From assembly GCF_947172395.1 (NCBI RefSeq), contig NC_069100.1:3167001-3231000 (forward strand): 64,000 nucleotides of DNA. The letters run 5' to 3'. Every line of letters begins with the position of its first letter. Position 1 is the stretch's first letter. The notes beneath the pieces are model-generated. The model had not been told where the DNA came from. It worked only from the letters and a program-made list of their open reading frames with translations, and did no database searches. Positions 55,656-64,000 of the stretch are shown in pieces. Source of the DNA: Bicyclus anynana (taxonomy: Eukaryota; Arthropoda; Insecta; Lepidoptera; Nymphalidae). The translations under genes were made by a program, and so were the position numbers.

Positions 55656-56270
55656 CATACTATATTATAATTTATAATTGATAACAATTACTGTTTTAAG
55701 ATATTCATGTAAACTTTAATAATCTCTATTCAACCTCGTCAGAAAGAAATTCTATTTTAAGTCCTAACTATTGGAATAATCCACTACCATCACTTGTGGC
55801 GAATGATTAGGGTCCCAGAAAAATTTTCACTTTAATTGATTTTAGCATTTCCTCTGAGTTCAGAAGCTTTTTTGGCAGGGGTACATTCCCTGGGCCCATT
55901 AAATTTCAACTATACTTTTCACTGGACGTCCTTACTGGGGAAGTTAAACAAATGATTGCAAAAAGTAAAAGCTTGTCATAAAAAGAACAGTAATGAACAT
56001 TCGCACTCTAATTGCAAGTGTTGCCAGTCTTGCAAAAGCAATAAACGGTCTCAGTGGGCGGTATTGTTACCGAGGCTATTGTTTGGGTTTTTATCATGCA
56101 TCTTAATTATTGCTAACAGCTGTACAAAGTGCCACACTATGACTATTAAAGTAACTAAACGACTGATAAGACACTTGATAATTAACTGATTTTTAATTTA
56201 ACTTGTCACGGCCAGATCTCCCTCATAAAGTTTGCCAACTCATGCTGCTACTATACTCGCAGGTACCTAC
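55656..56270. other. Sequence without recognised features
   Basis: A 77-codon frame with several Cys-Lys pairs (55956-56189, NCKCCQSCKSNKR) lies here. It matches no family I know and lacks gene signals. Confidence 0.3.
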
Positions 56271-56274
56271 CACC

Positions 56275-56585
56275 ATTATCAACCTATATTCGGCTCACTG
56301 CTCAGCTCGAGTCTCCTCTCAGAATGAGAAGGGTTAGGCCAATAGTCCACCACGCTGGCCCAATGCGGTTTGGCAGACTTCACACACGCAGAGAATTAAG
56401 AAAATTCTCTGGTGTGCAGGTTTCCTAACGATGTTTTCCTTCACCGTTTGAGACACGTGATATTTAATATCTTAAACTGCACACAACTGAAAAGTTGAAG
56501 GTGCATGCCCCGGACCGGATTCGAACCCACACCCTCCGGAATCGGAGGCAGAGGTCATATCCACTGCCCACTGGGCTATCAGGTA
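56275..56585 (-). repeat. SINE family B, near full length
   Basis: Reversed: ATAGCCCAGTGGGCAGTGGA head (with a small duplication), GGGTTCGAATCCGGTCCGGG, the full body, and the end GCCGAATATAGGTTGATAAT. Confidence 0.88.
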
Positions 56586-56702
56586 TCAATGGTAGGGTTA
56601 AATGGGCCATGATGGTTTGGGGAGATAAGAAGAAGATGAAGTAATATGATAAGATGTTTAACTGGTTCAGATCGCCACCTAACCGGGACCTGTAGTTATG
56701 TA

Positions 56703-56850
56703 ACACGTCGATTCTCTGTCTACAAACGCTAGCGCTTCGAAAATTAATAAATGTATCGGAATGAAAGCTATCGACGTGATCAAGTTCTCGATTGTCGTGC
56801 ACGATTAGTTTTCGAAGCGTTAGCTTTTGTAGAAAGAGAATTGACGTGCT
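56703..56850. mobile_element. Palindromic MITE, copy 1
   Basis: Left ACGTCGATTCTCTGTCTACA with AGCGCTTCGAAAATT; right AATTAGTTTTCGAAGCGTTAGC-like to AGAATTGACGTGCT. The arms are about 45 bp. No coding capacity. Confidence 0.75.
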
Positions 56851-56877
56851 ATAAGGCCCTGCCCCTCTAGCCAAGTG

Positions 56878-57033
56878 GCACGTCGGTTCTCTTTCTACGA
56901 TCGCTAATGCTTCGAAAACTAGAAAAATGTATGTATCGTCTTGATCACGTGACCTGTCGATAGCAAATGTCATTCCCATACATCTATCTAGTTTTCGAGA
57001 CGTTAGCGATCGTAGAAAGAGAATCGACGTGCT
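56878..57033. mobile_element. Palindromic MITE, copy 2
   Basis: Left GCACGTCGGTTCTCTTTCTA; right TAGAAAGAGAATCGACGTGC. It is the same family as the copy 28 bp to the left. Confidence 0.78.
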
Positions 57034-57067
57034 ATATGGCTATAGACCCTGGTCCAGATCCTAACTG

Positions 57068-57268
57068 GTAACGTCGTCGTCGTCGTTATCAACCCATATA
57101 CGGCTCACTGCTGAGCTCGAGTCTCCTCTCAGAATGAGAGGGGTTAGGCCAATAGTCCACCGCGCTGGCCCAATGCGAATTGGCAGACTTCACACACGCA
57201 GAGAATTAAGAAATTCTCTGGTGTGCAGGTTTCTTCACAATGTTTTTCCTTCACCGTTTGAGACACGG
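57068..57268 (-). repeat. SINE family B, truncated, with (CGT)n end
   Basis: CAACCCATATACGGCTCACT to CTTCACCGTTTGAGACACGG reversed. Its tail has become CGTCGTCGTCGT. Confidence 0.82.
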
Positions 57269-57477
57269 TGAATAAAACGTATTTATTATATTTTCCTCAG
57301 CATAATATTATGAGAAAACATGTCCTTTGTCCTCAGTCACTTAGCTTCTCTCTCTCTAGTGAAGGGTTGCCATGGCTACAGGCTTTCGTTAAGCCTAAAA
57401 CCCCCACACTCGAATATAAAATATCGGCGGGCTTAAAGTTAAGTTTAAAGTATAATTACTATAATAAGTACGACTTG

Positions 57478-57775
57478 ACGGCCTCCGTGGCGCAGTGGTA
57501 TGCGCGGTGGATTTACTAGACGGAGGTCCTGGGTTCAATCCCCGGCTGGGCCGATTGAGATTTCCTTAATTTGTCCAGGTCTGGCTGGTGGAAGGCTTCC
57601 GCCGTGCCTAGTTACCACCCTACCGGCAAAGACGTACCGCCAAGCGATTTAGCGTTCCGGTACGATGCCGTGTAGAAACCGAAAGGGGTGTGGATTTTCA
57701 TCCTCCTCCTAACAAGTTAGTTATCAGGTGAGATTGCAGTCAAGGGCTAACTTGTAAAGAATAAAAAAAAAAAAA
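57478..57775 (+). repeat. SINE family A, near full length
   Basis: Head GGCCTCCGTGGCGCAGTGGT, B box CCTGGGTTCAATCCCCGGCT, body, and A tail. A 35-bp part of the body between CAAGTTAG and ATCAGGTG is deleted. Confidence 0.9.
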
Positions 57776-58345
57776 AACGAGCTATAACCACTAACAACCT
57801 CTAATAAAGTTTTAACTTTGAACTTGAGCGGTTATAAATAGTTAACACGGCATTGTGAAATACAAAGTTGCGTAGGAACATTGTGGCTTACGGCGAAAAT
57901 CTACAGACAGACAGACAGACATATTTACAACCGATTGTTGTGCGCGTCGCGAACGTGACTGGGATAATAATAAAACAGTCCCTTTAAAGAAGGTGTAATA
58001 AAAGAAACGTTTATTTCAAAACATTTCGAACTCATGTCTCGGTTTAAATTTTAAAACAACACCATAATGTACACTGAATAAAATGTTTCTTTCGTTTGAA
58101 CCGACGACTATTTGATTTCTCGTTGATTCAATATTTATAAGGGTTTTTTACCCGACTACGACGAAGCCAAAAGGAAGGTACTAATGGCAGTCTATGTATG
58201 TATGTTTGTATGGTCCAACGTAGGGCTTTAACAATTAGCCGATTTTAATGATTGACACAGATAACACAGGGTATATTAATATCCTCAGATTCTAACTTCA
58301 AAAAAAATTAAACCCTATTTCTATTTGAATAATTTTCTTATTTCT
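57776..58345. other. Sequence without recognised gene
   Basis: Includes ACAGACAGACAGACAGACAT and AATAAAACAGTCCCTTTAAAG; no gene signals. Confidence 0.35.
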
Positions 58346-58349
58346 TGTT

Positions 58350-58640
58350 GCTAAGATAACCTCTGCCTTCGATTCGGAGTTTGATTTGAATCCGGTCCGA
58401 AGCACCTCCTCCAACTATTCAGTTGTGTGCATTTTAAGAAATTAAATATCACGTGTCTCAAACGGTGAAGGAATACATCGTAAGGAAACCTGCATAATTA
58501 TCTGAATTCTCTAGATGTCTGAAGTCTGCCAATCCGCATTAGGCCAGCTTATTGGACATTTACCCCAATCCCTCTTATTCCGACAGGAGACTCGTGCTCA
58601 ACAGTGAGCCGAAAATGGGTTATTAATGATGATTATTGAT
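58350..58640 (+). repeat. SINE family B, truncated head
   Basis: CTCTGCCTTCGATTCGGAGT to GGGTTATTAATGATGATTATTG; most body blocks are present. Confidence 0.85.
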
Positions 58641-58654
58641 GCTAGCATCTCATA

Positions 58655-58800
58655 CGGCGTACCGCCAAACGATTTAGCGTTCCGGTACGATGTCGTGTAG
58701 AAATCGAAAGGTGTGGATTTTCATTCGCCTTACGATTGCATCATCACTTACCATCTTGACTGTAGTCAAGGGCTAAAGGTGAAAAATAGAAAAAAAAAGA
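58655..58800 (+). repeat. SINE family A, 3' part
   Basis: GCGTACCGCCAAACGATTTA to AAGGGCTAAAGGTGAAAAAT and an A tail. It directly follows the SINE B tail. Confidence 0.82.
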
Positions 58801-58980
58801 TCTATGGCGTTTCAAATGCAACTGTTTCAAATATTTTGATGTCTCAATGATCGTAGTGGCATCGTACGAGTATTATGTTGGGCACTGAGCTGCTTACGTC
58901 ACACCAGTGTCGAGTTACAAGTTGCGTAGGAGCCACCGGTCCGCCCACGGTCACTCACCACTGAATGGAACCTTTGTATA

Positions 58981-59190
58981 ATGAAACGACGCGAGGAACA
59001 TGCTAGTATGGAAGAACCTACAGAAGTATTTCTTACATTACACCAAAGATTAATCAATAACATACAGATGGATCGTATGGAACCTCAGACCTATTATAGA
59101 AGGACCTGTATCGCACTCATAGTCACGAACACAATTGTCTGTCATTTTCTGAAGAAAACGAGCTTAGATTTGGTATATATCTTACACTAA
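58981..59190 (+). other. Open frame overlapping a transposon end, unlikely gene
   Basis: Reads MKRREEHASMEEPTEVFLTL, then NIQMDRMEPQTYYRR. The second half lies within the inverted-repeat element starting at 59084. The first half has no known motif. A few codons of a captured exon cannot be excluded. Confidence 0.2.
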
Positions 59191-59394
59191 ACTAGAAGTT
59201 TTTGCCCGTTTTTTACACAATCAATTACACAAAAAGGTATTTTTACGGAGCTCTTTAACCGGCGAACACGATTACAACTATTTAACATCGATACTATAGA
59301 GACAGTTTCTATAATCGCATTAGATCGTTGGTCATATAGTTTGACAGAAAAGTAATGTCTAGCGAGGCAGGTCCTATACAATAATTGGTCTGAG
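59084..59394. mobile_element. Inverted-repeat DNA transposon relic (family T), 311 bp
   Basis: CTCAGACCTATTATAGAAGG and CTATACAATAATTGGTCTGAG pair as ends of about 25 bp, and inner segments match 10892-11576. Confidence 0.75.
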
Positions 59395-59588
59395 TATGAA
59401 ACACGACGTTGTCGTAGCCGCTTTCGCAAAATTAAAAAAGTAATATGTTCTCGATTCAGTACGACACGAACCGTCGCATCAGTAATTTTCAATATTATTT
59501 CTAGAAAAATGGCGTCTGATGTTTTAAAATATTTTAAAAACTGTTTACAAAAACTAAAAAAATAAGATGGAGTATTTTTTATTGGTTA

Positions 59589-59879
59589 CTAGCGGACCCG
59601 GTCAAGCTTCGCTTTGACTTATGTGCACTTCTTCCCTATCCCTACTCTACACTACTCTACCCCTACCATACCCTACCCCTTGACTCTTAAACGTTTGTAT
59701 GGGAAATAGAAAAAGGGTTGGATTTATGGTTTTCCCGGTAATTATTCTAAATTTTCTCACCTTTTAAACCTTCCCTATACCTCCACGAACATTTGAAGAC
59801 CAAGATAAGATAAATCCGTTCAGCCGTTCTCGAGTTTTAGCGAGACTAACGAACAGCAATTCGTTTTTATATATATAGA
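59589..59879 (-). mobile_element. Helitron with TAGGG-rich tract, second type
   Basis: Reversed: TCTATATATATAAAAACGAA start, body GAACGGCTGAACGGATTTAT, a short TAGGG-rich stretch (59635-59680), then GCGAAGCTTGACCGGGTCCG and CTAG. It matches 13857-14097. Confidence 0.82.
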
Positions 59880-60835
59880 TTATATTAATTTACGTAATAT
59901 AGTTAATTGTTAATGTTAAATTTTTAAATACAAATTATGAAAAAAGTTTGTATAGTTTGAATACTAATGAATTTTGAATTTATTTCGCTGAAAATGAAAA
60001 AAATATTTTAGAACAAAACAATAAATTAAAACAGTGTATAAAACTTTACCTACGCCGCAGACATATATACAAACATGCAAGTACATACAACATACATATC
60101 TTTCTTAAAGTCGGTTAGGAAACAAATTATGTGAGTTATGGCTGTTTTACTAAGTGTGGTTTTTCAAGAAAAACGGAATTCCACGCGACATACATGGACT
60201 AGTATAAAATAATTTAAGTTTAATATTCTCCCTATAAACTCTTTAAACTCATTTCTCTTTTCGCTTTTGAAATTTTCGTATGCAAACTTTTTAATTAAAT
60301 TTAATTCAGAAAGCAAGCGAAAAGGCTTTTATGTGAATATACGACTCAAACCTTTAGCAGTCTGCATTCGCAAATCCATTTAGTGATGTAAAGTGAATTA
60401 ATTTTGTTATAAGCTAGCAGTTGCCTGCGACTTTGTTCGCATTTTGTAAATTTTTGACGTGAATACGTGTTTGAAATAGCTTTCAAAGTAGGCAATTAAA
60501 AATAGTAACAGTCATATATAATGGGTCTTTTTAGCCCCTTGTATAACAATCTACTATTTTAATGCTATGTGTCGTACTTACCACTTATTTCTCTATGATC
60601 GCCAAGGAATTATGGCCGGCAGATTTCCATATTTGAAAATAGAACTTTCGTTCTGAAGTCATTATAGATGCGTTTATGTTTAATGCATTCCTATAACAAG
60701 TTCAATGGCTTTGGTCTCAACTCTTGAGCGATGATGTAATTCTGTCAAAAACTATGGCGCATGATCAATTTTAAATTTAAGCTAGCACAACACTTTTGAA
60801 GCGAAGCTATCTATGGTTTGCTTTAATATCTAAAA
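59880..60835. other. AT-rich sequence
   Basis: A decayed Helitron-like piece GAATTCCACGCGACATACAT is at 60177 and AGTTGCCTGCGACTTTGTTC at 60419. No gene is seen. Confidence 0.4.
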
Positions 60836-60839
60836 TTAA

Positions 60840-61015
60840 AATTATGGTGATTTTTTGTTTGTTTGTAACGAAACTACACGACCGTTTATGAAAATCTTTA
60901 ACCATTTGAAAGTCACATCTTCACCGAGTATAGGCTATATTTTATTGATCCCCACGTTTTTACCACGGAAACGTGAACTACGAAGATAAAACCACAAGGC
61001 ATCCTCTATTGTAAG
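60840..61015 (+). mobile_element. Helitron fragment
   Basis: GAGTATAGGCTATATTTTAT and ACGTGAACTACGAAGATAAA match Helitron body blocks; both ends are decayed. Confidence 0.5.
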
Positions 61016-61420
61016 TGTTTAATTAGTATTTTACTTATAGGGCATATTTGAACTATTTTGCTATCCTCTGCGAAAAACCAACGAATTCAAGCGATAAAGT
61101 TACCAAGACAGAAAATCCTTTGCCTACGAATGTATCTACGAATCCGGATCATTCTCAGATGTTGGTCTAAAATGTTCAATTGCGGATCTAGTTATCGTGA
61201 ATAACAAAATTATTATTTCCCATTAACTCCCACCTTATTGAGACATGACTGAAAAATCATTTGACGGTTTGATTTTAAAGCATAAATGTATTATGTAATT
61301 AAATGTATGCTTAATTATTTAACTGCAGCCTAGTTTTGGCTGTTACAAATTTATTTTAACACATAAATACATGGTAAAAACACCTCTTTTTGGCTGTAGT
61401 CGGTTAAAAAGTTAGCTTTT

Positions 61421-61543
61421 CATTGCATGCACAGGAAGGCAACCGTATAGCTATGTCAAATCATCGCATGTATAGGACGACAACCCTATAGGTGTCATAT
61501 CATCGCATGCATAGGACGGTGACCCTATCTATAGGTGTCAAAC
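61421..61543 (+). repeat. Tandem repeat, three units of about 40 bp
   Basis: CATTGCATGCACAGGAAGGC, CATCGCATGTATAGGACGAC and CATCGCATGCATAGGACGGT start units at 61421, 61462 and 61501. Confidence 0.82.
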
Positions 61544-61833
61544 TGTAAGTGATGCATCCATTTTGGTGCAACTTTCATTACCGCGGCACGGACGTGCGCA
61601 GTTGACATCTGTCAAGCACTTTCACTTCGACAACATCGAGTTAATACGCTCACACGACCGGTATCGAGATGTTTCGACATCGATTATAACTTATACGATT
61701 ATTTATCGATTATGTCAAGTACCTACATATTGTTAAAAACTCTGAGTATTTGATATTGTAAACGGGAAAGTTTAATTTTGATATTTGCTACTTAATGCTG
61801 AATCGCCTGAACGGATATTATAACTATTCACAG

Positions 61834-62015
61834 AGTGCCTAGTGGGAGTTTTCATACTGTGACGATCGCGTAAACGTAAACGCGAATTTATAAGGAATTG
61901 AAACAGTTGTGAAGTAGTGCCATTAGATGGCGCTATTTCAATTCCTTAGAAATTTGCGTTCACGTGTCACACGATCGTCACAGTATTAAAACATTGAAAA
62001 CTCCTACTAGGCACT
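61834..62015. mobile_element. Palindromic MITE, 182 bp
   Basis: AGTGCCTAGTGGGAGTTTTC at the left and GAAAACTCCTACTAGGCACT at the right; inner ACTGTGACGATCG and CGATCGTCACAGT also pair, as do GAATTTATAAGGAATTGAAA and its partner. Nearly the whole element is foldback. Confidence 0.85.
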
Positions 62016-62084
62016 ACTGATTTCTTCCGTAACTAAGTAATAAACAGATTTTTATGTCCGTATCTTAAAAACATATTGAATTTT

Positions 62085-62285
62085 GGTACAGGTGTCAAAC
62101 CTACCGACTAACCCTTCCAGAACGGCCCCTATAAGCCGAGGTCGGAGTCTCAGAGTAGACGCCCTTAGAGAGTCTTTACGCCCTTCTCTTCTGCTTCTGT
62201 CTTCGGGCACAACCAGGCGATGCTTCTGCGCTCTTCCAAAACCCCCCAGTGAAGCCGCTAAGGTACCATTAAGGAACCTACGGCA
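62085..62285 (+). repeat. Dispersed repeat shared with 20.3 kb
   Basis: AAGCCGAGGTCGGAGTCTCA and AGACGCCCTTAGAGAGTC match 20325-20400. Class unknown. Confidence 0.6.
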
Positions 62286-62469
62286 CTAATCAGAACACTA
62301 TCGACGTCACGATCTGTTGACACTAGACAAACTAACTAGGCATAGAGCAGAGAGGCATTGATAAATTATTGAAATGATACTCGTATATTGAAAGGCGTTT
62401 GTAATCTAAACCCTGTTAGACATAACAGTTGTTTAGCGATATTTCAGAAAGATGATAATTTTTTTTTTT

Positions 62470-62757
62470 TAATTTTTTACAAGTTAGCCCTTGACTACAT
62501 TGTCACCTGATGGTAAGTGATGCAGTCTAAGATGGAAGCGGGCTAACTTGTTAGGAGGAGGATGAAAATCCACGCCCCTTTTCGGTTTCTACACGACATC
62601 GCACCGGAACGCTAAATTTCTTGGCGGTATGTCTTTGTCGGTAGGGTGGTAACTAGCCACGGACGAAGCTTCCAACCAGCCAGACCTGGACCAATTAAGA
62701 ATCTAGGACCTTCGTTTTGTAAATCCACCACGCATACCACTGCGCCACGGAGTCCGT
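62470..62757 (-). repeat. SINE family A, near full length
   Basis: Reversed: GGACTCCGTGGCGCAGTGGT head to ACAAGTTAGCCC-type 3' end and poly-A (TTTTTTTTTT on plus). The B-box region is partly deleted. Confidence 0.87.
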
Positions 62758-62797
62758 CAATAATTCCTCAACTTATTTCTGCTTTGCTGATGCTTAA

Positions 62798-63019
62798 CAC
62801 GTTCACTGCGGTACGAGGTCAATTAATCTCGTACCACACCACAGTTTTAGTGCGAGGTCAAAAAACCCCGTATTGTACGGTACGAGGTCAATTAACCTCG
62901 TAACACACCACAACAAGTTTTAGTGCGAGGTCAAAAAACCTCGTATTGCACGATACGAGGTCAATTAACCTCGTATTGTATTGGTAAAGTACTGAAAAAT
63001 CAGTGACGCAGCGAACGTG
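62798..63019. mobile_element. TTAA-flanked MITE with repeated palindromic core
   Basis: TTAA lies on both sides (62794-62797 and 63020-63023). The ends CACGTTCACTGCG and CGCAGCGAACGTG are 12/13 inverted repeats. The core repeats TACGAGGTCAATTAACCTCG about three times, with AGTGCGAGGTCAAAAAACC between. TTAA duplications are typical of piggyBac-type elements; the assignment is inference. Confidence 0.8.
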
Positions 63020-63272
63020 TTAAAGTTTCACACAGAAACGCGCGTGTAAAAGTCTATAAGAAATCAAATAGCAAACCTAAAATAGCTCTGACATACTATT
63101 ATCACCTACTCTCCGCTATAAGGAACAATGAATCAGTAAGCAAAACACTCTAATCACAGCTCGCTCCACTTTATAAGGCATTCATCAAGTACCTACACCT
63201 GAAAACGTAAAAGGTTAGCACGTGTTTAATGCACTGGCAATGTTGCAATATTTGCCGTGATCATATTTATCT

Positions 63273-63332
63273 ACCTTCATCATCATCATCATCATCCACA
63301 TCATTATCATCATTATCATCATCATCATCCTC
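63273..63332 (+). repeat. (CAT)n microsatellite
   Basis: CATCATCATCATCATCATCC and further ATCATT units over about 60 bp. Confidence 0.85.
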
Positions 63333-63446
63333 ATCGTCCACTGTCCACTAGTGACAAGTACTTGTGAACTAAGCTTAAGAACTTAGAATAAATGAATTTT
63401 GATTTAGTATAAACTTCCAATAACCACGGTCTCGAGCCGCCAAAAT

Positions 63447-63775
63447 GACGGCCTCCGTGGCGCAGTGGTATGTGCGGTGGATTTACAAGACGGAGGTCCT
63501 GGGTTCGATCCCTGGCTGGGCCGATTGAGGTTTTTTTAATTGGTCCAGGTCTGGCTGGTGGGAGGCTTCGGCCGTGGCTAGTTACCACCCTACCGACAAA
63601 GACGTACCGCCAAGCGATTTAGCGTTCCGGTACGATGTCGTGTAGAAACCGATAGGGGTGTTGATTTTCATCCTCCTCCTAACAAGTTAGCCCGCTTCCA
63701 TCTTAGACTGCATCATCACTTACCATCAGGTGAGATTGTAACCAAGGGCTAACTTGTAAAGAATAAAAAAAAAAT
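63447..63775 (+). repeat. SINE family A, best full-length copy
   Basis: GACGGCCTCCGTGGCGCAGT, TGGGTTCGATCCCTGGCTGG, the whole body and AAAGAATAAAAAAAAAATAC tail. It is the least damaged copy and a good consensus seed. Confidence 0.93.
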
Positions 63776-64000
63776 ACAGCACCTCTCTTTTGCACAGTAA
63801 TTGTTAATCGTGAATACTAATAATAAAAAAGCGAATGTTTTTTTGTAAGAGTGTATGTACTTAGTGGAGTAGCTAAATACGGATCACTTTACGGTGATTT
63901 TGTAGGCACGTAACATATCTAACAGTATAACATCTTTGGTTATACCCATCTTCTAATAGACTGGCTATAAGTTTCAACAGACGTGTCTACTGCAATTACA
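63776..64000. other. Window end, no feature
   Basis: No gene or repeat is recognised. Confidence 0.35.

Noticed and set aside
55956..56189. Small cysteine-rich protein
   Set aside because: The Cys pattern fits no known peptide family, no signal peptide starts the frame, and no promoter or splice signals are seen.

Overview
This is a nuclear window from a moth or butterfly (Lepidoptera). It is AT-rich. Its genes are spliced with GT-AG introns, and it is crowded with tRNA-derived SINEs, RTE-type LINE tails, hAT-like MITEs, foldback elements and short Helitrons with the TCTATACTAATATTATAAA start and a GC hairpin followed by CTAG at the end. I see no bacterial or viral gene and no CRISPR array. 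Species cannot be told from the sequence.

Two thirds of the recognisable coding sequence lies in the first 22 kb. Six exons of hydroxymethylbilane synthase (HMBS, haem synthesis) run on the minus strand from 8249 to 519, and the gene leaves the window on the left before the exon with the cofactor-binding cysteine. Next on the minus strand is a four-exon kinase of the VRK branch of the CK1 group (17698 to 13563), with an unusual insertion of about 155 residues between the catalytic loop and the DYG metal-binding motif. Divergent from it, on the plus strand, is a two-exon MADF-BESS regulator (19240 to 21508). The kinase and MADF genes are 1.5 kb apart and may share a promoter region.

From 22 kb to the right end I recognise no conserved protein domain. 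A possible 5' exon (18 codons and a splice donor, 24646-24700) follows a GC-rich block. Two other GC-rich blocks (about 37.6 and 41.6 kb) look like candidate promoters. The rest may be a large intron or intergenic DNA. It is made mostly of repeats: at least four SINE families, remnants of one RTE family ending in (ATG)n, a foldback family carrying a 130-bp minisatellite, two Helitron types that carry TAGGG-rich tracts just inside their 3' ends, and several inverted-repeat elements with clear target duplications.

The most notable items are the kinase insertion, the TAGGG-bearing Helitrons (one nested inside a 51-bp-TIR element in an HMBS intron, another in a SINE tail), the minisatellite foldback element at 43.8-45.4 kb flanked by a 15-bp direct repeat, a perfect 33-bp-arm palindrome at 35.6 kb, and a TTAA-flanked element built from repeated palindromic motifs at 62.8 kb.
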